64,000 bases of DNA from Candidatus Gastranaerophilales bacterium (GCA_944325595.1 CALVAQ010000009.1:1-64000); one strand, 5' to 3'. Positions 16,170-26,214 are shown, counted from the first letter of the stretch. A program made the numbers and translations. The notes: generated by a model from the sequence alone, not told the origin.

Positions 16170-17183
16170 ATGACAAAAATTGTATATTTTGATGTCGAAC
16201 AAGACGAATATTCTTACCTAAAAAGCGAAAATGAAGGAAAATATGACTATTTTCTGACAGACCAATCTTTGAACAGCATGGATAATATTCCTCAGGAATA
16301 CAAAAATGCAAAGATTATCTCCTGTTTTACAACATCAAGAGTAGGAAAGGAAGTGCTTGAAAATTTTACGGAGCTAAAACTCATTGCACTTCGCTCTGTC
16401 GGATTCAACCATATTGATATTAATTACTGCAATGAGCATGATATAACCGTTGTAAATTCTCCGAATTACGGAAACAAAAGTGTTGCGGAGTTTGCTTTCG
16501 GACTGATGCTTGATGTGTGCAGAAAAATTACACTCTCATATCTGGATTACAAAGATTTGAAAACAAATGCACAAAAATATACCGGACGGGAACTCGGAGG
16601 AAAAACTGTCGGGATTGTGGGACTTGGTGCAATAGGTGCAGAATTTGCAAGGCTTGCGCACGGCTTTGATATGAACATTCTCGGTTTTGATATAAAAGAG
16701 AATGAAACACTCAAAGAACAGTACATGGTTGAATACACTGATTTTGATACACTGCTTGAAAAAGCTGATTTTATCTCGCTTCATTCTCCTCTGACAGAAA
16801 GCAACCGGCACCTCTTTAATGAAACGAGCTTCAAAAAAATGAAAAATTCGGCAATTTTGATAAACACAGCAAGGGGCGAAATTGTAGAAACACAGGCATT
16901 GTATAACGCATTGATTAACAAAGAAATAGCCGGAGCAGGTCTGGATGTTCTTGAAAGCGAAGAAACAATTTCCGATACGGACTATCTTTCCGATATCAGC
17001 CGTTTGAATAATTCCACACTTAAAGAGACCATCCTAAACAGCAGGCTCCAGCAGCTCGATAATGTAATCATAACACCACATATTGCTTACAATACCGCTG
17101 AAGCAATTTACAGAATTCTTGAAACGACAATGCGCAACATAAACGCCTTTGAAAAAGGAATTATTCAAAACAAAGTAAATTAA
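16170..17183 (+). CDS. D-2-hydroxyacid dehydrogenase, D-lactate dehydrogenase type
   Basis: NAD-dependent reductase, probably pyruvate to D-lactate during fermentation. The start is set at the ATG at 16170 behind GGGAGA; two codons upstream (TTG) are possible. The 338 residues have the NAD site VGLGAIGAEFA, the catalytic Arg in NTARGE, the Glu in DVLESEE and the His in TPHIAYNT, in the usual order. SPNYGNKSVAEFAFGLML is typical of the LdhA/VanH group. Another 2-hydroxyacid substrate, or a PdxB-like role suggested by the adjacent pdxJ, cannot be excluded. Confidence 0.85.
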   Translation: MTKIVYFDVEQDEYSYLKSENEGKYDYFLTDQSLNSMDNIPQEYKNAKIISCFTTSRVGKEVLENFTELKLIALRSVGFNHIDINYCNEHDITVVNSPNYGNKSVAEFAFGLMLDVCRKITLSYLDYKDLKTNAQKYTGRELGGKTVGIVGLGAIGAEFARLAHGFDMNILGFDIKENETLKEQYMVEYTDFDTLLEKADFISLHSPLTESNRHLFNETSFKKMKNSAILINTARGEIVETQALYNALINKEIAGAGLDVLESEETISDTDYLSDISRLNNSTLKETILNSRLQQLDNVIITPHIAYNTAEAIYRILETTMRNINAFEKGIIQNKVN

Positions 17184-17211
17184 ACTTTCCTTTTTGCTTA
17201 ACCGGCAGGCT

Positions 17212-17793
17212 TTAGTCAAAAGGAATTTCTCCCGAGACATCTCTTGTTGCAATAGGTCTGCCTTTTTCGTTGTATGCGGTATTTCCTACCCAGTGAGCTT
17301 TTAGTTTGCCGTTTTTTGTATAAACATACTGCTCTTCATCAGACACATAAAAACCGATAGACACAAGATTACCTGTTGCGGCACTGTATTTTCCTATCTT
17401 GTACGGGAAAGTATTTTTGTCCTGTATTTTGTCAATATCTATGGCAATCAAATATCCGCCGTTGGTGTAATAAAAAACATATTCCGGTTTGTCGTCATAA
17501 ACTATTGCATACCCTTTTACAAACCCTCTTGCCATAACAAACGACATAACCATTCTGCCTTCGGGCTGTTTCTTTTTGTCTATATAATCTCTGTTTTCTT
17601 TGTTATTTTCATCTATTGCATAAGGCTCTATGAATTTTTTATCCAGTTTTAAATCCAGCCCGTCAAATGCCATTTTTCTGGCGGTTTCAACCGTGTAGTT
17701 TACACTGCCTCTGAGCACTATATCTTGCGCCGGCACGGAAGAGCATAAACAGTAAAATATCGAAATAAAAATGAAAACAAAAAGTCTTTTCAT
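17212..17793 (-). CDS. Secreted hypothetical protein
   Basis: A 193-residue protein from the ATG at 17793, four bases after the stop of the flippase gene. Its GGAG site lies inside that gene's end, so translation is coupled. A signal peptide runs to about SSVPAQ. The mature part contains beta-strand repeats of the form xxYVFYYTNGGYLIAID and EEQYVYTKNGKLKAHW, like simple YD or MORN-type hairpins. No enzyme motif is seen. Proximity to a flippase suggests a cell-surface role, but this is inference. Confidence 0.75.
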   Translation of the reverse strand: MKRLFVFIFISIFYCLCSSVPAQDIVLRGSVNYTVETARKMAFDGLDLKLDKKFIEPYAIDENNKENRDYIDKKKQPEGRMVMSFVMARGFVKGYAIVYDDKPEYVFYYTNGGYLIAIDIDKIQDKNTFPYKIGKYSAATGNLVSIGFYVSDEEQYVYTKNGKLKAHWVGNTAYNEKGRPIATRDVSGEIPFD

Positions 17794-17797
17794 AAAA

Positions 17798-19252
17798 TTA
17801 CTCCACATATCGTTTTGTATATTTGTTGGTAAACCAGAATATTAAATAGTATAAAAATAACAGCACTGACATCTGAATTCCGGCATGAAGCGTTGTTCCT
17901 CTTATAATCAGCCATACAAGAATTGACGGAATCAGACAGACAAGAATATGAACAAGCCGTCTGCAGGGTATTCTCCATTCAAAACCGGGAACAGTAATAG
18001 CAACAGTCATAACAAAATAGAATATGTTTGAAATTAGCGTAGCTATTCCTACTCCTACAAGCCCCAGTTTTTTAATCAAAATTATGTTCAAAACAAGTCC
18101 GGCTATCCCTGCCCAGACTTTCAGCGTTGTAAGAATATAAGTTTTTTTTGAAAGATGATACTGCATTGTGGTATAGTCCGTAAGACTCATAAACAACACT
18201 GAAAAAGCCAGATAAGGAACCAGTACGGAGGCATTTTGATATTTTGCATTTGCAAAAATTGAAATAATATCCGGTGCATAAGCGCTCATAACGAGAATTA
18301 GAGGTATCGCAATCAAAAAGTAATATCCCGACATTCTCGAAATAACCGGTCTGACATCGATTTTGTCTTCATAAAGATTTATTATTCTGGGATAAGCGGC
18401 TATTGTGATTATCGCAAAAAGTGTCATCAAAACAGGAAAAGTCATATTGTATGCTACACCGACAAGACCGGCTTCTTTCAACCCGTAAAAATGCGAGGTG
18501 ATAAACTTGTTGCTCTGATTTATAAACCACAAACTCAATGCGGCTATTGCAATGGGTAAACCATACAAAAACAAGGACTTGAGCATATTGAATTTGGGAA
18601 TTTCAAATTTCAGATATTTCAAAATATCGCTTTGAAAAACAAGCAAAATATCTATTATTGATATGGATAAAGCCATACCTATCAAAATTGATAATGCCCC
18701 GAGTTTAAAGATTTTTATAATCAAAACCGAAAAAGCAATTGTCAAAATCTGGTTTATTATGGTCGAAATTGTAAAAGCTCCGGGCTTAATCTGCGCCCTC
18801 AAGACCTGAAACAAAAGTGCTCTTATTGCGACGGGAATAATCAATACAAGGATAAACAAAAATATCTTTGGCGATACCGAAAAGTAGGTATAAAAATGCT
18901 TTCGAAACAGAAAAGCAAGTACGTACATCACACACAGGTTTGAACCCAAAATAAATAAAAGCGTGGACAGATAATCCTGTATTTTATCCGATATCTGATG
19001 CTGTCTGAAAAATCTCAGCCCCGAAAGCCCTATCCAGTCAGAAAAAATTATGCACAAAAAACTCAAAACAGCCAGAGCAACGGCATATGTTCCATACTGA
19101 GACGGGGTCAAAAGGTTTGTGTATACGGGAACGATAATTATGTTACCCAAAAGCCCGAACAATTTTGAAGGAGCATATTTTATCATGTCCTTAAAAATTT
19201 CCCGAACAGGTATCTCAACTTCTTTTATCTGTTTTCTTACTTCCTCTGTCAT
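17798..19252 (-). CDS. Polysaccharide flippase (MOP superfamily, Wzx-like)
   Basis: A 484-residue protein with about 12-14 membrane helices, of the Wzx/MurJ-type lipid-linked oligosaccharide flippases. The start is set at the ATG at 19252 (MTEEVRKQIKE), because a promoter with TATAAT at 19287-19292 would lie inside a longer form. The N-terminus has the family's APSKLFGLLGNIIIVPVYTNLLTPSQYGTYA signature in part (KLFGLLGN, YTNLLTPSQYG). It most likely moves O-antigen or exopolysaccharide repeat units across the inner membrane. The secreted protein at 17212 is translationally coupled downstream; no glycosyltransferases are adjacent. Confidence 0.88.
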   Translation of the reverse strand: MTEEVRKQIKEVEIPVREIFKDMIKYAPSKLFGLLGNIIIVPVYTNLLTPSQYGTYAVALAVLSFLCIIFSDWIGLSGLRFFRQHQISDKIQDYLSTLLFILGSNLCVMYVLAFLFRKHFYTYFSVSPKIFLFILVLIIPVAIRALLFQVLRAQIKPGAFTISTIINQILTIAFSVLIIKIFKLGALSILIGMALSISIIDILLVFQSDILKYLKFEIPKFNMLKSLFLYGLPIAIAALSLWFINQSNKFITSHFYGLKEAGLVGVAYNMTFPVLMTLFAIITIAAYPRIINLYEDKIDVRPVISRMSGYYFLIAIPLILVMSAYAPDIISIFANAKYQNASVLVPYLAFSVLFMSLTDYTTMQYHLSKKTYILTTLKVWAGIAGLVLNIILIKKLGLVGVGIATLISNIFYFVMTVAITVPGFEWRIPCRRLVHILVCLIPSILVWLIIRGTTLHAGIQMSVLLFLYYLIFWFTNKYTKRYVE

Positions 19253-19286
19253 TTCCGCAGCTTGAATTCTAATCCTCGTATATTGG

Positions 19287-19295
19287 ATTATAACA
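19287..19295 (-). promoter_or_regulatory. Extended -10 promoter of the flippase operon
   Basis: On the minus strand TGT-TATAAT forms an extended -10; the -35 is weak. It lies 35 bases upstream of the ATG at 19252 and decides that start over the longer reading frame. Confidence 0.6.
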
Positions 19296-19401
19296 CATTT
19301 TAGTCTCAAAATTGGTTGACTTTCCACAACTAATAGGATAGAAGAATGATTTACTTTGAACAAAATTTAATTAAAATCGTTATAAGCTATAGAGGCTAAA
19401 A

Positions 19402-20949
19402 TTGAAGCAATCAGATTATAAAAATTTTATAAAAAAAACATTCAGTACAGTTCTTGTTGCGGTATTTTTTGCGACAAGCAGCTCTGTGTGCAGTGCAAAA
19501 GGCTTTTCTATTTTCCTGAAAAAAGATAAAAAGAAAGACAAACAACAGCAGCAAACTGTAATTCCTCAGCCCAAAACACTCAACGGTGAAGCGGTTTATT
19601 CGATTGAAGACTGTATAGATATTGCGCTGAAAAACGATCCGAACATAAAAATCGGACAAACACAAAAAGATATTGCAAATTCTGATGTCGGTCTTGCAAA
19701 ATCCGAATATTTCCCAAATATTACAGCAAGCACCGGTTTTACATCCCAGCACAACAAAAACACAGGAAAAGGCGGAGGATTTTACAATCAGGGCGGCAGC
19801 ACCTCTTCTGACAATAACTATTATCAACTGAACCTTGGTGTAAACCAGCTCATCTGGAATTTCGGCAAAACTACCGCACGAATAAATATGCAAAAATATA
19901 ACAGGGAATCTGTCGGATACGACCTTGAAAATACCATTTTGAATACAGTTTATAATGTAAAAATGGCATACTTTGAAGCCCTTGCCGCTCAGGCAAATCA
20001 AGATGTCTACGAGCGTTCCGTTGCAATAAACAAACTCAACTATGAACGCACAAATGCGCTTTTTCAGGAAGGTTTGAAATCAAAAATTGACGTTGTAAAC
20101 GCACAGGTATACTTAACCGATGCGGAGATTTCTCTTGTAAATGCGCAGGGACAATACCAGAACGCAATAATAAACCTCAACAACGCAATGTATTACCCCG
20201 AAGCTCCCGAATATAAACTCAAAAATACCGAAAGTTTTAATTTTCAGCAGAACAAAAAAGTAAAAAATGAGGTAAAAGTCAATTATATCCCCAAAAACGG
20301 AAGCGATGAACTCGAGCAAACCGCTATATTAACTTCCGGTATCGAAAAGCAGGATATATTTCAGGGTTATAAATTTAAACCGCTTGTTATGCCTGTAGAT
20401 GAAGCTATTCAAAAAGCATACGAAAACAGACCTGACTTAAAATCTCTTTTGATGGTCGAAAGAGCACAGCAAGAATCCCTAAAAGCAATAAAGCGTTCCT
20501 ACATGCCTGAACTTTCGGCAAGTGCCGGATACAATTACAGAAAAAACAGTGATGTTTCAAACACAGGTTTCAACATAGGCGCCATGCTGAATTTGCCGGT
20601 TATCAATGCTATGGACATAAAATACAGCGTTGAACAGGGTAATTCTTATCTTGAAATGGCAACGGAAAATATTGATTTAGCAAAGAAAAATATATTTTTT
20701 GAAGTAAAACAAAACTATGTAAATATGGTTGTGCTTCAAAAACAAATTCCTTTGATGGCACAGAAAGTACAACAAACACTAGAAAACTTTGAACTCGCCG
20801 ACGGCAGATATACCGTTGGACTGGGCAACTTTATCGAACTTCAGCAGGCACAGACAAACTACAACAATGCCCAGCTTGAACTTGTCCAGGCCGTTTTCGA
20901 TTATAATGTAGCAAAAGAACAATTCCAAAAATCCATGGGGGTAAGATGA
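19402..20949 (+). CDS. TolC-family outer membrane channel of the MacAB-type pump
   Basis: A 515-residue outer membrane channel. The start is TTG at 19402 with AGAGG six bases upstream. A signal peptide ends near SSVCSA, followed by a Lys-rich stretch. The OEP double repeat is clear: SIEDCIDIALKNDPNIKIGQ with GLKSKIDVVNAQVYLTDAE, then PVDEAIQKAYENRPDLKSL with GLGNFIELQQAQTNYNNAQ. The stop overlaps the start of the adaptor gene by four bases (ATGA at 20946), so channel, adaptor, ATPase and permease form one operon. The first repeat has a Gly/Ser/Asn-rich insertion near residues 110-130. Confidence 0.93.
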   Translation: MKQSDYKNFIKKTFSTVLVAVFFATSSSVCSAKGFSIFLKKDKKKDKQQQQTVIPQPKTLNGEAVYSIEDCIDIALKNDPNIKIGQTQKDIANSDVGLAKSEYFPNITASTGFTSQHNKNTGKGGGFYNQGGSTSSDNNYYQLNLGVNQLIWNFGKTTARINMQKYNRESVGYDLENTILNTVYNVKMAYFEALAAQANQDVYERSVAINKLNYERTNALFQEGLKSKIDVVNAQVYLTDAEISLVNAQGQYQNAIINLNNAMYYPEAPEYKLKNTESFNFQQNKKVKNEVKVNYIPKNGSDELEQTAILTSGIEKQDIFQGYKFKPLVMPVDEAIQKAYENRPDLKSLLMVERAQQESLKAIKRSYMPELSASAGYNYRKNSDVSNTGFNIGAMLNLPVINAMDIKYSVEQGNSYLEMATENIDLAKKNIFFEVKQNYVNMVVLQKQIPLMAQKVQQTLENFELADGRYTVGLGNFIELQQAQTNYNNAQLELVQAVFDYNVAKEQFQKSMGVR

Positions 20950-22115
20950 AGAAAAAACTGACAATAGTTATATCATCATTGATTGCCGTTTTTATATTGT
21001 GCGGTGCAGCCTTTTTGTTTAACAAAAACAAAGCATCAGACTATGTGACTGTACCGATAAAAAGGACTACTATTATCGAGGCAGTAGAGGCATCCGGCAC
21101 TGTTAACCCTGTCAACACCGTTGATATCGGTTCTCAGGTGTCAGGAATGATTAAGGAAATCTATGTCGACTACAACTCGAAAGTTACCAAAGGTCAGCTT
21201 CTTGCACAGATTGACCCGTCTTTGTTTCAGGCACAGGTAGAAAAAGCAAGAGGAGATTTGGAATCCGCAAAATACAATAAAGCCAAAGTAGAGGCAATGC
21301 TTGCTTATGACAAAAAGAATTACGAAAGATACAAAAAACTGTATACAAAAAATTATGTAGCAAAAAGCGAGGTAGACCTCGCAGAAGCCACATACAAATC
21401 CGACCTTGCACAAATTGCAGCAGCTCAGGGCACAATAAATCAAGCTCAGGCAACACTGAACAACAATCTCACAAATCTGCGATACACAAGAATAATTTCT
21501 CCCGTTGACGGAATAGTTGTCTCAAGGGCGGTTGACGTAGGTCAGACAGTAGCAGCAAGCTTTCAAACTCCGACCTTGTTTCAGGTTGCACAGGATTTGA
21601 CCAACATGCAAATAGAAGTCAATGTCTCTGAGGCTGATATCGGCAAAATCCAAAAAGGTCAGGAGGTTGAATACACCCTTGACGGTTATGCCGATGCCGT
21701 TTTTCACGGGCAGGTTTCGGAAGTCAGAATTGCACCAACAACAGTTTCCAACGTAGTTACTTATACTGTAATTGTACTTGTTGACAACAAAGAGCAAAAA
21801 ATGATACCTGGTATGACAGCAAACGTTTCTATAATTACAAACAAAAGTGAAAATGTTTTGTGCGTGCCTAATGATGCATTGAAATTCACTCCTACCGAAA
21901 TTACGGGCGGTAAAAAATACAAAGAACAGGGTATCTGGATTTTGCGTGACAATAAACCGCAGAGAATAAATATCAAACTCGGCGCAAAAAATACAGAAAA
22001 AACCGAAGTTATCTCAAACCAGATAAAAGAAAAAGACAGAGTAATCCTCCGTAAAAAAAGTGACAGCGACAAAACAGCCGCAAATGTCAGAAAGCCGAGA
22101 ATGAGACTCTTTTAG
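20946..22115 (+). CDS. macA: Periplasmic adaptor subunit (MacA/HlyD family)
   Basis: A 389-residue membrane fusion protein linking the MacB-type permease to TolC. One N-terminal membrane anchor (residues 5-24) is followed by the split lipoyl domain (GSQVSGMIKEIYVDYNSKV...KGQLLAQID, and RIISPVDGIVVSRAVDVGQTV), a coiled-coil hairpin of about 90 residues between them, then beta-barrel and membrane-proximal domains (TVSNVVTYTVIVLVDN, PGMTANVSII). These are MacA hallmarks. It overlaps the channel gene by four bases and lies nine bases before the ATPase gene. Confidence 0.92.
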   Translation: MKKKLTIVISSLIAVFILCGAAFLFNKNKASDYVTVPIKRTTIIEAVEASGTVNPVNTVDIGSQVSGMIKEIYVDYNSKVTKGQLLAQIDPSLFQAQVEKARGDLESAKYNKAKVEAMLAYDKKNYERYKKLYTKNYVAKSEVDLAEATYKSDLAQIAAAQGTINQAQATLNNNLTNLRYTRIISPVDGIVVSRAVDVGQTVAASFQTPTLFQVAQDLTNMQIEVNVSEADIGKIQKGQEVEYTLDGYADAVFHGQVSEVRIAPTTVSNVVTYTVIVLVDNKEQKMIPGMTANVSIITNKSENVLCVPNDALKFTPTEITGGKKYKEQGIWILRDNKPQRINIKLGAKNTEKTEVISNQIKEKDRVILRKKSDSDKTAANVRKPRMRLF

Positions 22116-22124
22116 GAAAACGTT

Positions 22125-22862
22125 ATGGCGCTTATAGAAATAAAACATTTCATAAAAACTTATTCAACCGGAGATTCTTCGTTCAATGCTCTTGACGATG
22201 TTTCTCTGACGGTTGAAAGCGGAGAGTTTGTTGCTATCATGGGCGCATCCGGTTCGGGGAAATCCACATTCATGAATATGCTCGGCTGTCTTGATAAACC
22301 GACATCCGGTTCTTATTTTCTCGATGGAATAGATGTATCAAAAATGTCTATGGATGAGCTTTCGGAAATCAGAAATCTGAAACTCGGATTTGTTTTTCAG
22401 GGATTTAATCTCATCTCAAGAACCTCTGCCATAGAAAATGTTGAGATGCCTATGATATACAAAGGTGTAGCGCCGGAACAAAGACTGCAAAGAGCAAAAG
22501 CCGCTTTAAAAATAGTCGGGCTGGAAAAAAGAGAACATCATCTTCCAAACCAGATGTCCGGCGGTCAGCAGCAAAGGGTGGCTATCGCCAGAGCAATAGT
22601 CAACGATGCACCGATTATACTGGCAGATGAGCCGACAGGTAATCTTGATACAAAAACATCTATAGAGGTAATGGAATTTTTTGTAAAACTCAATGTTGCC
22701 GCAAAAAAGACAATTATCCTTGTAACCCACGAACCCGATATTGCTGAATACTGTAAAAGGATTGTTCGTTTCAAGGACGGAAAAATTATCTCCGATGAAT
22801 TAAACACAAACCAGAAGGGTCTGGACTCGCTGGATAAAACACACTATGAGGGTATATTATGA
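22125..22862 (+). CDS. ABC transporter ATPase of the MacB/LolD type
   Basis: A 245-residue ATPase with Walker A GASGSGKS, Q-loop FVFQGFNL, signature MSGGQQQRVAIARA, Walker B IILADEPTG and switch His in VTHEPD. It is separate from its permease, whereas E. coli MacB is one chain. It drives mechanotransmission through the permease to the adaptor and TolC, not direct membrane translocation. The last codons overlap the permease start (ATGA, 22859-22862). Confidence 0.95.
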   Translation: MALIEIKHFIKTYSTGDSSFNALDDVSLTVESGEFVAIMGASGSGKSTFMNMLGCLDKPTSGSYFLDGIDVSKMSMDELSEIRNLKLGFVFQGFNLISRTSAIENVEMPMIYKGVAPEQRLQRAKAALKIVGLEKREHHLPNQMSGGQQQRVAIARAIVNDAPIILADEPTGNLDTKTSIEVMEFFVKLNVAAKKTIILVTHEPDIAEYCKRIVRFKDGKIISDELNTNQKGLDSLDKTHYEGIL

Positions 22863-24088
22863 TTGATTTTGAATCTACATTTAAAATATCTCTCAGGTCA
22901 TTAAAAGTAAACAAAATGCGCTCAATTTTGACCAGTCTCGGCATTATTATCGGTGTAAGTGCCGTTATTATAATGCTTTCAATCGGTGAAGGCGCAAAGC
23001 AGAGAATTAACAAAGATATTGCATCAATGGGCTCAAACCTTTTGATGGTAATGTCAGGTTCTACAACCTCAAGCGGTGTCAGAATGGGAAGCGGCACCCA
23101 ACCGACCTTAACAATAAAAGATGCGGAGGCAATGCTTATTCGCTGCCCGTCCGTGGCGGAAGTAGCCCCTACAGTCAGTCAGGTTCAACAGCTTGTTTAT
23201 TCCAACCAGAACTGGTCAACTACAGTAAACGGCATCACAACCGGATTTATGCCGATAAGACTCTGGGAAATTGAGTCAGGAAGAGCAATCTCGGAAGACG
23301 ATTTAAAAAACACAACAAAAGTAGCTATTCTCGGCTCTACGGTAACACAGAATTTGTTTGGAGATATGGATCCGATTAACAAAACAATAAGAATAGGCGG
23401 ACTGCCATTTAAAGTTGTAGGTATTCTTAAATCAAAAGGTCAAAACGGAATGGGACAAGATCAGGACGACACTGTTTTGATTCCTATCACCACTGCGCAA
23501 AAAAAGCTTTTCGGAACGGATTTTCCGGGTATGGTTAAACATATAAGTGTTCAGGCAAAAGACGAAAACAGTCTTGAATCGGCTCAGGAAGAAATTACAG
23601 AGCTGTTAAGAGAACGCCATAATCTGGGCAAAAATAAAGAAGACGACTTTACCATAAGGAACTTTACACAAATGCTTGAGACTGCAAAACAGGCATCGAA
23701 CACTATGGCAATCTTGTTAGGTTCAATCGCCTCTGTTTCTCTTCTTGTCGGCGGTATCGGTATTATGAATATTATGCTTGTATCAGTTACCGAAAGAACA
23801 AAAGAAATAGGCATACGTATGGCAATCGGTGCAAAAGCTATGGATATAAGAGTTCAGTTTCTTGTCGAAGCTTTGCTTTTGTCTCTGGCAGGCGGTCTGC
23901 TCGGCGTTGTAATAGGGATACTGGGCGCCAAAATAGTCGGATTATTCTCGGATATGACTGTTGTTATCTCTGCCGTACCAGTGCTGATATCTTTTGGTTT
24001 TTCAGGTATTGTCGGAATTTTGTTTGGATATTATCCCGCATACAAAGCATCCTTGCTCAATCCTATTGATGCTTTAAGATATGAATAA
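22859..24088 (+). CDS. macB: MacB-type ABC permease (FtsX-like)
   Basis: A 409-residue permease with the MacB layout: TM1 near residues 20-42 after KVNKMRSILTSLGIIIG, a large periplasmic domain (about 45-280) containing the family's VAEVAPTV, NGIT and LGSTV motifs, then three helices (GGIGIMNIMLVSVTERTKEIGIR is split across TM2 and the coupling loop). The TERTKEIGIRMAIGA block is the ATPase contact. With the three preceding genes it forms a full tripartite efflux or export system. The substrate could be antibiotics, peptides or lipids; nothing in the sequence decides this. Confidence 0.94.
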   Translation: MIDFESTFKISLRSLKVNKMRSILTSLGIIIGVSAVIIMLSIGEGAKQRINKDIASMGSNLLMVMSGSTTSSGVRMGSGTQPTLTIKDAEAMLIRCPSVAEVAPTVSQVQQLVYSNQNWSTTVNGITTGFMPIRLWEIESGRAISEDDLKNTTKVAILGSTVTQNLFGDMDPINKTIRIGGLPFKVVGILKSKGQNGMGQDQDDTVLIPITTAQKKLFGTDFPGMVKHISVQAKDENSLESAQEEITELLRERHNLGKNKEDDFTIRNFTQMLETAKQASNTMAILLGSIASVSLLVGGIGIMNIMLVSVTERTKEIGIRMAIGAKAMDIRVQFLVEALLLSLAGGLLGVVIGILGAKIVGLFSDMTVVISAVPVLISFGFSGIVGILFGYYPAYKASLLNPIDALRYE

Positions 24089-24094
24089 AAGTTC

Positions 24095-24760
24095 TTAAAC
24101 TACAAAATACCCTTCACCCTGTTCAGTCAGTGTATATTCCGTAAACTCGCTTGTCTCTGTGAGGTCGGGAACAATTCTGACATACCCCTGTTCAATTGCT
24201 TCTTGCATAACTGCATGGTCAACAGGTTTCCCGCTGAGAGGCACGACTTTTGAATTTATCTGTTTGATAGTAAAACGTTCCTGATTTTCTATATTCAATA
24301 TGTATAATCCTGCCACAATCAAATAGTCAACAGGCGTTTGGGGATTGTATTCTTTTGCAAAATCTTCAAACTCTGAAATTGTATCAACTTTTTCCACAAC
24401 TTCGGTTTTCGGGTTTTCTATAGACTCATTCAAGGCTTCTTCAAAGCTGATATTTTCGTTGGAAACAGGCTCCTTGCTTTCTTGAAAATCAAAATCCGGC
24501 GTTTGTATTTCGTTTATAGAAGACAGATTTTTTACATCAATAAAACCGCTTCTTTGAGGTTTTTCTTCGTTGTTGTCAGAAAAATTGTCCTGCTCTTCAG
24601 TCTGTGATACGTTTTTTTCATCGGCAGGAGCAGCAAGCGGCTTGCCCTGAACAATTCCGTTTATCCAGTCAGAAAGCTGCTGTTCAAAAGTCGTTTTATC
24701 TGTTGTTGAACATTCAAATTCTATGTCACCTTTTCGTATTTTAAAATAATATTCGTACAT
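24095..24760 (-). CDS. Hypothetical acidic protein coupled to gcvPB
   Basis: A 221-residue soluble protein. The N-terminal 40 residues form a small compact block (YYFKIRKGDIEFECST). The middle, about 45-145, is Glu/Asn/Ser-rich and probably disordered. The last 75 residues look like a small winged-helix or TPR-less helical fold (IKQINSKVVPLSGKPVDHAV...YTLTEQGEGYFV). It starts two bases after the gcvPB stop and must be co-transcribed. No glycine-cleavage component has this form, so the link may be only transcriptional. No family recognised. Confidence 0.75.
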   Translation of the reverse strand: MYEYYFKIRKGDIEFECSTTDKTTFEQQLSDWINGIVQGKPLAAPADEKNVSQTEEQDNFSDNNEEKPQRSGFIDVKNLSSINEIQTPDFDFQESKEPVSNENISFEEALNESIENPKTEVVEKVDTISEFEDFAKEYNPQTPVDYLIVAGLYILNIENQERFTIKQINSKVVPLSGKPVDHAVMQEAIEQGYVRIVPDLTETSEFTEYTLTEQGEGYFVV

Positions 24761-24762
24761 AA

Positions 24763-26214
24763 TTACCCTTCCGGTTTGTACCTCAAATCAAGATGCCTTG
24801 CAGCATTAGTCTCATCAACCCTTTTAACTGGTGTATTGTGCGGAGCCTCAAGAACTGACTGCGGATCTGACTCAGCTTCTTTTGCAATTTTTATCATCGC
24901 CTCGGCAAATTCATCAAGGCGTTGTTTGTTTTCTGATTCCGTCGGCTCAATCATCAAAGCCTCTGGAACAATCAACGGGAAATATACTGTCGGCGGGTGA
25001 AATTTGTAGTCCATCAATCTTTTTGCAATCTCAAGAGTATGGACACCTTTTTCTTTTTGACGGTTTCCTGAAAGGACAAATTCGTGCATACATGTACAGT
25101 CATACGGCAAATCAAAATAGTGTTTTAATATTTCTTTCAGGTAGTTTGCGTTCAATACGGCATCTTCTGATACATTTTTGAGCGATTTTCCCTTCATAAG
25201 GATATAGCAGTATGCTTTCACAAGAACACCAAAATTACCCTGAAACTCTTTTATTTTGCCTATTGTATTTTTCAGGTCATATTTTCTGAAATATTTTGTA
25301 CCGTCAAAATCCACAACCGGCACCGGCAAATAGTCTTTCAATTTTTCAACGACACCGACAGGTCCTGCACCGGGTCCGCCTCCGCCATGGGGCGTTGCAA
25401 ATGTTTTGTGCAAATTCAAATGCACTATGTCAAACCCCATGATTTTCGGATTTGTAATACCCATTATCGCATTAAGATTTGCTCCGTCATAATACAACAG
25501 AGAACCGTTCTTGTGAGCGATTTTTGAAATCTCCGATACACTTTCTTCAAAAATACCGAGTGTATTCGGATTTGTCATCATTATAGCGGCTATTTCATCC
25601 TTGTATTGTTCAAAAAGCTCTTTGAGATGAGTCAGGTCAACCTGTCCTTTTTCGTTGCTGTTTACTTTGACAATTTCAAAACCGCACATGCCTGCTGATG
25701 CGGGATTTGTTCCGTGTGCGGAATCAGGAATGATAACTTTTTTGCGCTGCGGTTCATTGTTAACTTTAAAATAGTGTTTTACAATCATCATTCCGCAAAG
25801 TTCACCATGAGCACCGGCAGAACCCTGCAATGTGACTGCAGACATCCCCGTGATTTCTTTCAAAGCTTCTTGAAGCTTGTACATCAACTCCAGTGCTCCT
25901 TGAACATCTTCATCCTGCTGCAAGGGATGCAGTTGTGTAAAACCATCCAGAGAAGCGAGATATTCATTAACTTTTGGATTGTATTTCATAGTGCAGGAAC
26001 CCAGCGGATAAAAACCGGATTCAACACAAAAATTCATATCGGAAAGCTCTTTGAAATGTCTCATTGCCTCAAGTTCACTAACCTGCGGCAAAACAGGCTT
26101 TTCTTTTCTCAAAAATTTCGGATTAAACCCGTAATTTTCAACGGACAAGTTTTCATCTTTTACAGAAACACCTGTCATACCATCAATAGACTTTTCAAAA
26201 ATCAGCTTTGTCAT
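24763..26214 (-). CDS. gcvPB: Glycine dehydrogenase (decarboxylating) subunit 2
   Basis: The PLP-binding half of the two-subunit P-protein of the glycine cleavage system; it decarboxylates glycine and passes the aminomethyl group to lipoyl-GcvH. The 483 residues carry the PLP lysine, Lys270, in NLHKTFATPHGGGGPG, plus GFYPLGSCTMKYNPK near the N-terminus and QGSAGAHGELCGM. The split form is found in Firmicutes, Thermotoga and archaea among others; gcvPA, gcvT and gcvH are not in the window. Its promoter region is shared with the divergent gene at 26279. Confidence 0.95.
   Translation of the reverse strand: MTKLIFEKSIDGMTGVSVKDENLSVENYGFNPKFLRKEKPVLPQVSELEAMRHFKELSDMNFCVESGFYPLGSCTMKYNPKVNEYLASLDGFTQLHPLQQDEDVQGALELMYKLQEALKEITGMSAVTLQGSAGAHGELCGMMIVKHYFKVNNEPQRKKVIIPDSAHGTNPASAGMCGFEIVKVNSNEKGQVDLTHLKELFEQYKDEIAAIMMTNPNTLGIFEESVSEISKIAHKNGSLLYYDGANLNAIMGITNPKIMGFDIVHLNLHKTFATPHGGGGPGAGPVGVVEKLKDYLPVPVVDFDGTKYFRKYDLKNTIGKIKEFQGNFGVLVKAYCYILMKGKSLKNVSEDAVLNANYLKEILKHYFDLPYDCTCMHEFVLSGNRQKEKGVHTLEIAKRLMDYKFHPPTVYFPLIVPEALMIEPTESENKQRLDEFAEAMIKIAKEAESDPQSVLEAPHNTPVKRVDETNAARHLDLRYKPEG

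Noticed and set aside
24095-24760. Glycine cleavage GcvH or GcvT
   Set aside because: Length and motifs do not fit; there is no lipoyl-lysine region. Only co-transcription with gcvPB is supported.
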